Shown piece after piece: positions 8,262 through 17,952 of a DNA stretch of 32,369 nucleotides (position 1 is its first letter; each line of letters starts with the position of its first letter). This DNA comes from Patescibacteria group bacterium UBA3291 (GTDB lineage Bacteria; Patescibacteriota; Gracilibacteria; Absconditabacterales; Absconditicoccaceae), in NCBI GenBank assembly GCA_002361595.1, contig DETJ01000054.1, forward strand, positions 1 through 32,369, read 5' to 3'. The notes under the pieces were generated by a model. The model saw only the letters and a list, made by a program, of their open reading frames with translations, had not been told where the DNA came from and did not search any database. The translations under genes and the position numbers were made by a program.

Positions 8262-10817
8262 TTATGATTGAATAGCTATATCCTCAGACATAATTTCTGA
8301 GGATTTTTTTAGATTTATTTTTTCTAAACTATGAGGAATTGGGTAATGTATAGTATTATTGTACTCTTGGAGTAAATCTACTTTATCCGACATTATAATA
8401 TTTATTCATAAATCCTTCACCATTTGAAAATCTCATGTTTCGTTTACTGTGTATGTAACCACTTCCTTTCATAAATCTCTAGCTTTCTGAATTATTTCAG
8501 GAGTAAGTGAATCATATGGAGCTAAGAAATATTTGCTTCTATTCTCTCAAATAAAATCTAAATCATTCACATCGAAAGTATCCCATCAGTATATTATATC
8601 AGGATCAGCATCTAAAACTTCCCTTGCTGCATCTGAATAACTAATAAAAATTACTCTATCCTGCATATTCAAATCTTTTACAGTTTGAATTGCATCTAAT
8701 GTCTGCTGTGCTCAGAGTTTTTCATCATAAACTTTGATTTCAAGGAAATAATAGTCAAATAATCAATCCAAAAGTTCTAACATTTTTTGTAATTTCATGT
8801 ATTTTTCTCCGTTTTGTATTGTACAGTTTTTTTGTATCCAATCATAATTTAATTTCCGGACTTTTTGTTTTTTACAATTAGATGTATAAAGCAAATCTCC
8901 ATGCGCCACTATATTTTCATGATCTTTTGTATAAGATACATCGAATTCGATTCAATCCGCTCACAAATCTCTTGCTGCTAGGAATGATTCCATTGTATTT
9001 TCTGGAGAATTTTCAATCGCTCATCTGTGTCAGATAAACTTTATTTTATCAATATTTTTTTCATCGCTACTTTCTCCATCATCTTCATTTCAAAATTCAT
9101 ATGAGACATAGGATGAAAAATAATCATACACTATACTATCTTCTGGCAAACTGGAAACATTCTTGAATAAGAAGACATCTCAACTATAAGATGACACTGT
9201 GTATCTATTATTTTCATAAAATTCTGAATTCGTGATTCATCGATTTCTATTTGATTCTTGTGTAAAAATATCATTATACACACTATCTACTTCTACATTT
9301 CAGTGTCATACCAACCTTTTTATAGAATTATAAATATCCGTATGCTGTGCTATATTATTATCAATTGTCTCTGATTGTATTCCTGTTCAGACTACTGTGG
9401 CTACAGACTTCATATATCGGTTTGGGCCAATCATTTCAGGTTCTCACTCTTCTACTGGATTCATTTTTCTATGATCTCATACGACTATTAATATTCAATT
9501 ATCAAAAAATCATATTTCTTGTAAATTTTGGTAAAATCTATAAAGCTCTTCATCAGAATATTGCAAGGCTAAATCTTCCGTTTTTCATAATGGAGTATCA
9601 TATGGTTTATGAAACGATATAGTTTGCAGTCAAATAAAATATTTTCAAGTTTGATTCTGAACTTCTTGTAGTACTCTATCATACAATTCTCCATCAGGAG
9701 CTGCATCAAAAGTATATTTCTCATTATTCTCAAACTCCTCTTCTCATATTATTTTTTGGAATCATGCTCATGATAGAAAATCTCTTTGTTTAAGAAAGTC
9801 TAGGCTTGCAGCACTCATAAATGTAGTCATATATCACTCTTTATTCAAGAATTCTGGAAGAGAATCCATTTTGAGTTTATATCCACTATATGGGGTATTT
9901 CATTTTCTCATATTTACCAAAGGGACAACTCAAAGTAATGTAGCGATATGGGCTGTATCTGAAGTTGTTCAATTCGCAATAAAATTTGTAAATGTAATTC
10001 AATCTTTTTGAATTTGATCAAACTTTGGCATTTTATTATTTCAACCAGCATTTACAGAATCAATAGCAGACAGAGATTCAGCAAAAACTAATATAATATT
10101 TAAGTCTTTTCATTCTCATTTGATATTTTCGATAGTATATCATTTTTTCACATCCTCTACCTGATTTTCTCATACATTAAGATTAAGTACTTTTGAAATA
10201 TCCAAGTTCAATTCAAGGATATTTTCAACGTGATTAATATTTATATTGGAAAATATTATAAAAAGATAGAATACTCCATAAATCATTGAACAAAGAGAAA
10301 ATGTTATAAGCATATTTCTTCATGATTTTTGGAATTTCGAAAATTTAGTCTGAAGTAAAAGAAAAACTAATAAACTTGTAATTACAAATACTGATACCCA
10401 CAGTCTGATTATTCAGTCAAATCCTGATGATCCATTACTTCACAAAGCAAAAGCTTCCATTACAGAAACTCTGCTATGAAATACAAATATTGTAAACATA
10501 TCTACTACATACACTAGTAGTAATACAAATACGATTAAATCATTAAACAACCTATATTTGCGTTTTTTTATCAAATAATTCGCTGTAATCAATAAATGCG
10601 CTATAAATACTATCATAATATCACTCGCAAGGTATGATATTACATTTTCTCGAGGATTCAGATTTTTGTATGATAAGTATATTATTATTCATTTCAAAAT
10701 TAGTGCAATGAAAAAAAGTGCGACCAAAGTTCTTCAGTACAATGGGCTTTTCTTTATCTTATTTTTAAACCACTTAAATATGGATTTTGTTCTTTGTTTA
10801 ATTTCACCAAAAAACAT
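8262..10817 (-). CDS. LTA-synthase-like membrane phosphotransferase fused to glycerophosphodiester phosphodiesterase
   Basis: 851 residues in one uninterrupted code-25 frame. Residues ~25-200 hold about five membrane helices. Residues ~255-560 form a sulfatase/alkaline-phosphatase-type domain like that of lipoteichoic acid synthase: metal-binding LVFAESLSA, nucleophile region NGTTSDTAHIATLLG and VGDHRKM. From ~590 to ~840 comes a complete GDPD domain: GHRGAIENSPENTMESF, GADGIEFDV, VAHGD, LEIKVYDEKL. The first domain normally moves glycerol-phosphate onto or within envelope polymers; the second cleaves glycerophosphodiesters. Together they suggest building and trimming of a glycerophosphate polymer or lipid outside the cell. 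The last ~13 residues are encoded across the terminator of the facing DUF1015 gene. The family calls are firm; the substrate is unknown. Confidence 0.88.
8281..8310. terminator. terminator of the DUF1015 gene, inside the opposite CDS
   Basis: TCCTCAGA / CATAATT / TCTGAGGA followed by seven T is a textbook intrinsic terminator for the plus-strand gene. It lies within the 3' end of the minus-strand LTA-synthase/GDPD gene, whose stop codon is beyond it. Confidence 0.9.
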
Positions 10818-11087
10818 AAAATATTACACCTAATATCCTAAAAAAACCTGATGATGAATATAATTTCAATAATTAATTCACTTCAAAAATTTCAGATTCA
10901 GCGTCCCAATTTATAAAATTTTCTAATAAAAATTCAACCGTAATTAAAATTTGCAACAAAATATTTTATATATTTTTTAATATATTAATTTTTCTAAAAA
11001 AAGTCCCCAAAATTTTGACAGAAAAAAATTTTTGAATATAATTAGGTAAGTGATTATGTTCACGATTTATTCATTATTTCAGTAATC
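10818..11087. other. divergent intergenic region
   Basis: This is the longest gap in the window, 270 bases. It is very A+T-rich and holds the clear pilT promoter near its right end and whatever drives the leftward LTA-synthase/GDPD gene. No frame has a usable start or recognisable product, and I see no RNA gene. Confidence 0.6.
11015..11042 (+). promoter_or_regulatory. strong promoter upstream of pilT
   Basis: Perfect TTGACA (11015-11020) and perfect TATAAT (11037-11042) at 16-base spacing, with TTTTTGAA just before the -10. The transcript would have a leader of about 40 bases before the ATG at 11088. Confidence 0.82.
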
Positions 11088-12170
11088 ATGCAAGGAATTT
11101 GATTAGACATTGAGTCGATTTTGAAACTCATTGCAGGGAATCAAAACATTTCAGATTTACATCTTTCTGCTGGAGAATTTCCCGCTTTTAGATTAAATGG
11201 AGAGATTGTAAGGAAAGAAGAATTATGAAAAATCTGAGATGAAAACATGGAAATTTTACTTAAGCAATTATTTAAGAATAATCCTCAGAGATTTGATAAA
11301 TTTCTGGTAGATAAAGAAGCAGATTTTGCTTATCTTTCAAAAGATGATATTGCTTATAGAGTAAATGCATATCTAAGTACAGGAAGGATCAATGTCGTAA
11401 TGAGAAAGATTAATAATGTACCTAGACAGCTTGAGGGAATTATGTTTCAGAATATTTCTGAATCCATCAAGAAGAATGTGCTTGCTTCTCCAAAATGATT
11501 ATTCCTTGTAACTGGACCTACATGATGATGAAAATCTACATCAATTGTAGCGATGCTTGAAATTTTGAATAAAGAAAAACCTTACAAAATCATTACAATC
11601 GAGGACCCTATTGAATATGTATTTCAGCCTCAAAAATCTCTAATTTCTCAAAGAGAGATTTGACATGATACTTGGTCTTTCAATTCTGCCCTTGAATCAG
11701 CACTAAGGGAGGATCCTGACGTAATTTTCGTGTGAGAAATAAGAAATAGTGAAACTGCCGAAGCTGTATTAAACCTGGCAGAAACTGGACATCTGGTATT
11801 CTCTACACTTCATACAAATTCAGCTACACATACAATAAATAGATATCTTTCTTTCTATCCAAGCGATATGCAAAGTTCTGTCTTGGAAAGGATGGCTGAT
11901 TGTCTTGTTGGAATTATGTCTCAAACATTAGTAAGGACAAAAGATGAACAATGAAGAATCGGAGTATTTGAATTAATGCTTAATAATAATGCTGTAAAAA
12001 ATAATCTGAAAAAGAGAGAAATCGATCAGATGCAAAACATCATAGAAACTTCCGTTCAGAACTGAATGATTTCAATGAACCAATATGCTAAAAAACTTCT
12101 CGAAAGAGATATTATTAAGCAAGCAGATGTTGAATGGATTCTTAGTAACAAAGCTAATCCTCAAGTTTAA
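11088..12170 (+). CDS. pilT: PilT-like twitching-motility ATPase
   Basis: 360 residues from ATG to TAA. This hexameric ATPase of the GspE/PilT family normally drives retraction of type IV pili at the inner membrane. An N-terminal PAS-like domain (ISDLHLSAGEFPAFRLNGEI) precedes the RecA-like domain. The Walker A loop is GPTGGGKST near residue 141, encoded with three UGA codons in a row; most relatives have Ser in the middle position. Other motifs are the Asp box TIEDPIEYVF, Walker B LREDPDVIFVGEIRN, and the His box STLHTNSATHTINRYLSFYPSD. Length is normal for PilT. It is followed closely by four small genes (two charged, two pilin-like) and shares their direction, so they probably form one operon. 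Confidence 0.92.
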
Positions 12171-12189
12171 CTAATAAAAAATATGTACA

Positions 12190-12366
12190 ATGCAGGAATG
12201 ATACCACTGATGATCTAGACCTAAGAAAATAACAAAAAAACAAATTAAGGAAATGATTAATAATATGAAAAAATCTGACATTATCAGCCAAAAGTCTAAG
12301 CAGTATCATCAGAAAGAGGAAATCGAGGCAGAAAACATATTAAATAAATTAATGAATAATGATTAA
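12190..12366 (+). CDS. small charged protein, tail shared with the next gene
   Basis: 58 residues from ATG to TAA, starting MQEGYHGGSRPKKITKKQIK, 19 bases after pilT. It is too short for ordinary gene finding and uses UGA for glycines. The first part is glycine-rich and basic, the rest a charged helix. Its C-terminal end (HQKEEIEAENILNKL) closely resembles the end of the next protein (EQEEVEADALLNQI), so the two seem to share a short docking tail. I do not recognise a family. Its place between pilT and pilin-like genes suggests a pilus-associated adaptor, which is inference only. A competing ATG one frame over gives only 11 codons. Confidence 0.65.
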
Positions 12367-12388
12367 TAAATAAATTTTATCAGCTAAT

Positions 12389-12394
12389 TATAAT
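12389..12394 (+). promoter_or_regulatory. possible internal -10 box seven bases before the start at 12402
   Basis: TATAAT ends seven bases before the ATG, which would give a leaderless transcript. There is no clear -35. In such A+T-rich DNA it may be chance, since the gene can also be read from the pilT promoter. Confidence 0.3.
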
Positions 12395-12401
12395 AGTAAT
12401 T

Positions 12402-12812
12402 ATGACAGCTCAAGAAGATATAGTAAAATTATTACCAAATCATTTGCATAATATCGCTATGGATTATAATATCCCTAACGACATGCTTCAGAATAATACT
12501 GATCTAGTAGTGCTTGTTCTTGAAAGTAAATCAATCAACGATCCTAAAGAAAAACAAAGTTGGTTTGATTTATATTCTCTAATGAATCAAGAACAGATTG
12601 ATAAATTAAGAGATATATTGACCAGAGAAAAAGAAAAATTAGCTGAGATTGAAGCTAGATATCAAGCGAAGCAAGAAGAAATCAAAAAGAAATATGAACA
12701 AACATATGCCTCTGGGGCATATCAGCAGCAACAAGATAAAATCAGAGATTCTGAAAAATCTTCTCGTGAGCAGGAAGAAGTCGAAGCCGATGCTTTACTT
12801 AACCAAATATAA
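12402..12812 (+). CDS. coiled-coil protein of unknown function, pilT neighbour
   Basis: 136 residues from ATG to TAA. The first ~60 residues look like a compact helical domain (IVKLLPNHLHNIAMDYNIPND, SWFDLYSLMNQEQIDKL). Then follows a long, highly charged coiled coil (REKEKLAEIEARYQAKQEEI) and a Gln-rich stretch (YQQQQDK). The tail EQEEVEADALLNQI matches that of the small protein just upstream. It has no signal or membrane segment. I do not recognise a named family. It lies 35 bases after the small gene and 5 bases before a pilin-like gene, so it is very likely part of the pilT operon; a scaffold or regulator of the machinery is plausible but unproven. Confidence 0.8.
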   Translation: MTAQEDIVKLLPNHLHNIAMDYNIPNDMLQNNTDLVVLVLESKSINDPKEKQSWFDLYSLMNQEQIDKLRDILTREKEKLAEIEARYQAKQEEIKKKYEQTYASGAYQQQQDKIRDSEKSSREQEEVEADALLNQI

Positions 12813-12817
12813 TAAAT

Positions 12818-13285
12818 ATGACACTTTTCATTACTAAATTTAAAAAATATTTTATATACGGATTATTCTCTCTTTTTGCTTTACTTGTTTTCTTTGGATG
12901 ATATTATGAAGTTAAGGCAGATTTATTGAAGGATATGACTGAACCCGCAAGGGGTGCAAATCAAGTGATTTATTTATGAGATAGTGTAACAAGCGCATGA
13001 AAAAGAGTAATAGAAAATAAAGATTCAGTAATTGTAAGAGCGACTAGACTACTATTAATACTTACGATAGCACTGTCTGTGACAATGATATTGTACAATG
13101 GAATGCAATATATTATAGAGACATGACAAGGTAAAGAATGAAAGTCTCTAACCAAAAATGTAGTGTTGATTATAGTCTGAATTTTAATAGCTTTATTTAG
13201 CTCTATCATCATTACATTGATACAATCCGTACCTGAGTCAACCCTTGGTGAAACAGTGGGAGGCGAAGATAGTTCCGTTTTGTAA
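12818..13285 (+). CDS. VirB2/TrbC-like pilin candidate 1
   Basis: 155 residues from ATG to TAA, starting five bases after the previous stop. An N-terminal hydrophobic segment (YGLFSLFALLVFFGGYY) serves as signal or anchor. The mature part has two hydrophobic helices (ATRLLLILTIALSVTMILY and NVVLIIVGILIALFSSIIITLI) joined by a short polar loop, GQGKEGKSLTK. This is the layout of VirB2/TrbC pilin subunits, which pack as helical hairpins into conjugative or secretion pili. The tail GETVGGEDSSVL is short and polar. It forms a pair with the next gene. The family call is by topology, since pilins of this type diverge strongly. Confidence 0.75.
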
Positions 13286-13303
13286 TTTACTTTTAATTTT
13301 GTA

Positions 13304-13681
13304 ATGTATATCAAACTAATGAATCATTTACTTACATCGATAATCGCGATATTTTTAACTTCAGTTTCTTCTAAAGCTTTTGCTGTTTCAGTACATATAC
13401 TTCAAGGAACTACTGATGCAGCAGACAGAGCGAATGAACAAGTAGAAGGATCTCGCTCTATATTAAATACAATTTCTATGGTTAATTCTTACATTTGGTT
13501 CTTTATATGATTCTTTTGCTTTGTATTTATGATATGGAATGGGTATAAACTGATTACTGGGAATGGAGATGAAAAAGCCATGAAATCTGCAAAAACAGCA
13601 TTATTATGATCTTTTATCTGATTAGCTATATGTATCCTAGCTTACATTATCGTAAATATAGCAGTAAACCTATTTGCTTAG
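13304..13681 (+). CDS. VirB2/TrbC-like pilin candidate 2
   Basis: 125 residues from ATG to TAG. It has a typical signal peptide (NHLLTSIIAIFLTSVSSKAFA), so processing after AFA is likely. Two hydrophobic helices follow (YIWFFIGFFCFVFMIWNGYKLI and LGSFIGLAICILAYIIVNIAV) around the loop TGNGDEKAMKSAKTA, a classic VirB2-type hairpin of small size. A second in-frame ATG five codons in (MNHLLTSI) could also be the start and would give a more standard signal peptide. It is the last gene of the pilT operon, as a strong terminator follows. Confidence 0.78.
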
Positions 13682-13698
13682 TATATTTCATAGTATAC

Positions 13699-13730
13699 AA
13701 AAAACTGACTAAAAATATAGTCAGTTTTTT
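13699..13730 (+). terminator. terminator of the pilT operon
   Basis: AAAAAACTGACT, a short A-rich loop, then AGTCAGTTTTTT: a stem of about 12 bp with a T tract, just after the last pilin gene. Confidence 0.85.
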
Positions 13731-13758
13731 ATTTTATAAAATTCTATTTTATAGACAT

Positions 13759-16728
13759 CTAGGCTTGAGACAGTTCTCTATTTATAATATCTGTCATTTT
13801 GGAATAAGAAACTGGATGGACTCAATCCGATGCTAATGCTATATCTCACTTGTTGTAAGATTTAGCAAAATCTACTACTGGTCGACTCTTTTCCTTTCAT
13901 AGTGACACTAAATTTTGATTTAGTTCCTTAAGCCAATTTTGTTTATCTTCTCAAATGCACGTACACAATACTGGCTGTATTCATTCAGCCTGTAACCATT
14001 CAGACCGTTGTTTTATATCAGAAAGCGTTTTATCGTTATCCCTTGTATTTGCTCAGAAGTAAAACATAAAACTTTTTATATTTGGATGTGTATTTTTGTA
14101 CGCCAAAACATCATTCTGTGAATTAAACCTATTCGGATGAGTTACTGTACTTTTTCAAACAACTCAATCCATATTAGGAAATTTTATCTTTTCTGTCAAT
14201 CACTGAAATCCATTCATAATTGAATTTCCTAGTCATCCTATTTCGTCTTTATTTTTTGCCAATAATTTTGGTCAGATTAATAATTCATTTGACTCTATTG
14301 GACTATCTATGGATCAATTTCATAATTTTGCTAAATAGAACTGTGCATTATTTGCATATTCTTGTGGCTTACTACTCATTCAATTAATAATTATTCTGGC
14401 ATTATAATAATCTTGTTTGTTGTCATTTATATAATGAGATAATTTCTTAGTTTCTATACGATCTGGTCACCCATTTTTCATCCAATCCATCAGGATAAAT
14501 GCAGCTAAATCATTGCTCTTTAAAATTATATCTGGATTATTAACTAAATCTATTTCACTTCACTCGAGAATATTTCCATTATTGTCTTTAAAATCTTTTC
14601 ATGAATTTCTTATTATTTTTGTATATTTTTCATAATTTTCTTTATGCGTTAACTGTATAAATCCCCTACCATAATAAGCTTTTCATGTACTAGAGTCTAC
14701 TTTTCAATAGTTTCTATTTTCTCATCAGATTTCCTTCTGATTTTTAAATGCACATTCTCATTTTACAGTAGAAAGCACGTACGCAATTTGACGTTTATCT
14801 GTAATTCAATATTCAATAGCCTTATCATAAATCCATTGTTCATTGACGGTTTGTTTGTCTGAGGACTCAGCTGAGTCAAGATTTTCTCTTCATCAATTAT
14901 TTCAGTTTCAATTATTAACCGTTCAATCTAAACGAACTGCTCCATAATTTTCTGGTAAAAACACCTTGGCTTTGACTCATTCAATTACATCATTTTTATC
15001 AGCATATAATGATGCAGTAATACATAGTGCAACGTCTTGTGTAGAGTGAATATTTGCATAAAAATCTGATAAATCATTATATTTTTCTAAATGAGTCTTC
15101 ATGCTAATTAAATGACTTTGTGCTAATTTTAGCTTATCATCTGGTGTAATTTTTGATTCATCAACTGTTACTTTTTCTTTAGTTTTTCAATTTTCTACAC
15201 CAGTCTCTTTCTTTAGATAATAATCTAGAGAGTTTCAGAGAATTTGTCCATCAATAGCTGCTTGTATTACTGCAGGAGAAATTAAAGAGACATCCATATT
15301 TTCAGCAATACTATCACGCAAAAAATCTCCCTTTGTACTTGAACTGTTTTGTGGATCAGTAACCGCAAAATCATTTAATGCAGTTTTACAAGAATTTTCA
15401 TCAGTAATGGAAAGTGACACATTTTCTCATGCCAGTTCTTTATATTTCTTGAAAATTTGACTTATATTTTCATTTTTATCATCAGTAAGATTCATTCTAT
15501 CTAAGCGCCATTTTTTCACAATTCACTCCAGTCATCATGTAATTCCTATTAATTTACATACGAAATCAATTATTTTAAAAAGGAATCCTCTTTTCTCTGG
15601 AGTTTTGCTAATCTCTCATAAAATATCTATTCAGAATATTTTTGTAACTGAATTTAGTGAGCTAATTCAATCTAGTAAACCATTTGCAGTTTTTTGTAGT
15701 CAAGTAGTTGCTCATAAAAATTTCTCAGGTTTGTCAATCATTTTTGCTATCAAAGCAGTTGTTTTTGGATTGTTTACTACTTGAATATTTCAAATCTTTG
15801 AAAGAACTTCCTGTTTCTCCTGTAAAGACATACCAAATTCAAAAGCCTGATTTTCATCAATTTTGAATATATTATCTGATATTGCTGTATATGGAGAAAA
15901 TCCACTAGCAGCGAATCTGGAATCGTTCATATATTCCTTAAATTTCAATGGATTACTCAGAACTTCTGATTTATTTGGTTGACGAAGAATTCCATTATGT
16001 ACTGACAAATAGTCTACAGCATTAATCCATTGACTAAATTTATTATAAGATCAAGTTGCACTCTTAGCAAAGTCTGACACTCAATTAATTAATTTATTAA
16101 AACTATCCCAAGAAATCTTATCCATTCATTGGAGCATACTGGTATTTGTTTTATTTCACTGATCACGCAACAATTCCATTAAACTTCGTTCAAAAGCTGG
16201 AGCAATTGTATTATTTATAATTTTTTCAGTATTTTCAGAATCTCATAATTTGTTCTTTAGAAAAAGAGTTAAACTCTTACGGATTTTTTCAAAAATATAT
16301 TCTAATTTTTTTTCTGCTGTCTCTCACGGTAATTTCTTAAATTTATCTAGATTAGATGAAATAATATTTAATAATCTGCTATAAGTCTCAGAATCCTTTA
16401 ATAATTCACATGTGGTAGGAGTTTGTGTCCTTTCACTTTGTAAATCTGCAACTTCTCATCTATATTCTTGATATGCTTTTTTACTTGATTCAAGTCTAGT
16501 TTTTAATGACTGCAAATCTGCTTCTTGTAATGAAGATAGAGTATCTATTAATGTTTTCATTTCAGATAATTCATTTTCTAACTTCTGAATTTCATTATTC
16601 TTTTTTTGTTTTTTAGCATCATCACTTTCGGACTGAACTTCGTTTTTCAAATTTGCCAATCTTTTTTGTAATTCAGAAAAATTGTTTTTAATTTGTTCTT
16701 CTTCTAATTTTCTCTGTTCTGGTGTCAT
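13759..16728 (-). CDS. large coiled-coil protein with GH19 lysozyme/chitinase-like and SGNH hydrolase domains
   Basis: 989 residues in one code-25 frame, ATG to TAG. Residues 1-90 are a charged coiled coil (TPEQRKLEEEQIKNNFSELQ); about 500 mostly helical residues of no recognised family follow. Residues ~640-800 match GH19 chitinase/phage-lysozyme-like enzymes: RQIAYVLSTVKGECAF with the likely catalytic Glu, then KAYYGRGFIQLTHKENYEKY and LVNNPDIIL. Residues ~830-985 look like an SGNH/GDSL esterase: GLGNSIMNG near the first block, FYFGANTRDN, and a final DGVHP with the Asp/His pair. It should cut peptidoglycan or chitin-like glycans and remove an ester group. There is no signal peptide, so export would need another route. 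It faces the pilT-pilin operon and has a TTGCTT-17-TATAAT promoter. Domain calls are good; the biological target is inference. Confidence 0.83.
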
Positions 16729-16761
16729 TGATGATACATCAAGAATCTAAAATCTACTATA

Positions 16762-16790
16762 ATTATACTCAAAAACTTTAAAAAAAGCAA
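16762..16790 (-). promoter_or_regulatory. promoter TTGCTT-17-TATAAT of the GH19/SGNH gene
   Basis: On the minus strand TTGCTT (16790-16785) and TATAAT (16767-16762) are 17 bases apart, with TTTTTGAG before the -10. The -35 sits in the T tract of the trxB terminator. The ATG is about 33 bases downstream of the -10. Confidence 0.72.
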
Positions 16791-16817
16791 AAAAAACTGA
16801 CCGAAATCAGCTTTTTT
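16791..16817 (-). terminator. weak terminator after trxB
   Basis: On the minus strand AAAAAAGCTGA / TTTCGG / TCAGTTTTTTTT forms a short CTGA/TCAG stem extended by A-T pairs and ends in a T run. The T run passes straight into the next promoter's -35 box. Confidence 0.5.
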
Positions 16818-16841
16818 GTTATATTTAAAATAAATATTAAA

Positions 16842-17786
16842 TTATTCCATATCGTTGATAAATCTTTCAGCTTCTAATGCGGCCATACATCATGTTCATG
16901 CAGATGTTATTGCCTGACGATAAACTTTATCCTGAACATCTCATGCCGCGAATACTCATGGAACTGAAGTTTTTACTCAGTCATGTGTAATAATATATCC
17001 TGTTTCATCCATATCTAATTGTCAATTTAAAAATTCTGTATTTGGTTGATGTCCAATGGCGTAAAAAAGTCCACGACATTCGATTTCAGATTCTTCTCTA
17101 GTCTGGTTATTTATTACTGTAACTCATTCCAAATTTTTATCTCAATGACATGCAATAGCTTCTGTATGCCACATTATTTTGATTTTTTCATCCTTGAAAA
17201 CTTTTTCTTGCATAGCTTTGGAAGCACGGAGAACATCTCTTCTAACTAACATTATAACTTCGCTAGCGAAGTTTGTCAGATACATCGCTTCTTCACATGC
17301 TACATCTCATCATCCTATTACCACAATTCTCTGATTACGATAGATTGGTAATCATCAGTCACAAACTGCGCAAGCAGAGATTCCACGCTGTCGAAATTGA
17401 TTTTCTCATGGGATTCTGAGTCTTTTCGCTGTTGCTCATGTTGCTATAATCACAGTTTTCGCCAAAATTTCTTCATTTCATGTATACAATTTGAAAGGCT
17501 GAGAAGAGAAATCTACACGTTCGATAGTCTTCATCTCTACCTTTGCTCATTGATTTTCACTCTGCTGCTTCATCTGAGTCATCAATTCAAGTCATCCTAT
17601 TCCATCTGGAAATCATGGAAAATTTTCTACGGTCGTAGTCGTAGTCAACTGCCCTCCTGGAGGCATTCATCATGCCATAAATCATTCATACATAATTGGA
17701 TTGAGTCATGCTCTAGCCGTATAAATTGCTGCTGTATGTCATGCTGGTCATCATCAAATTATCACTACATTTTGAACTTCTGTCAT
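16842..17786 (-). CDS. trxB: thioredoxin reductase
   Basis: 314 residues from ATG to TAA. This FAD enzyme passes electrons from NADPH to thioredoxin. The FAD-binding loop IIGGGPAGHTAAIYTARAG lies at the N-terminus, with most glycines written as UGA. GGQLTTTTTVENFPGFP, ATGATAK, the redox-active CAVCDG near residue 138, the NAD(P)H-binding IGGGDVACEEAMYLT with an RR pair after it, and the C-terminal VFAAGDVQDKVYRQAITSAG follow in the usual order. Length is normal. It is a single gene read towards the GH19/SGNH gene on the same strand. An 18-base perfect palindrome at 17256-17273 lies in its coding sequence. The call is secure; coenzyme preference is by family. Confidence 0.95.
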
Positions 17787-17864
17787 ATTTCAAATACTTT
17801 AAAATCTAAATCTAGGTAAACTATATCAGAATACAAAATAAAATCAAATAAATTTTTTAGAGAC

Positions 17865-17892
17865 TTGACAAAAAAGAGAAAAAAAATATCAA
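17865..17892 (+). promoter_or_regulatory. candidate promoter of the MORN-repeat gene
   Basis: Perfect TTGACA at 17865-17870, then 16 bases, then TATCAA at 17887-17892, a four-of-six -10. The start codon is 60 bases further on. The rest of the gap upstream shows nothing notable. Confidence 0.42.
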
Positions 17893-17952
17893 ATAGTGGG
17901 AAAATAAAAGATGTAAAAAACAATACGTTATGATTTTATTGATTACACTCTG

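Noticed and set aside
10860..11000. Possible short minus-strand reading frames in the gap before pilT
   Set aside because: They lack ATG, GTG or a convincing TTG start and are low-complexity; nothing supports translation.
12181..12220. 11-codon frame MYNAGMIPLMI after pilT
   Set aside because: It overlaps the better 58-residue frame, which has a sensible composition and a tail shared with the next gene.
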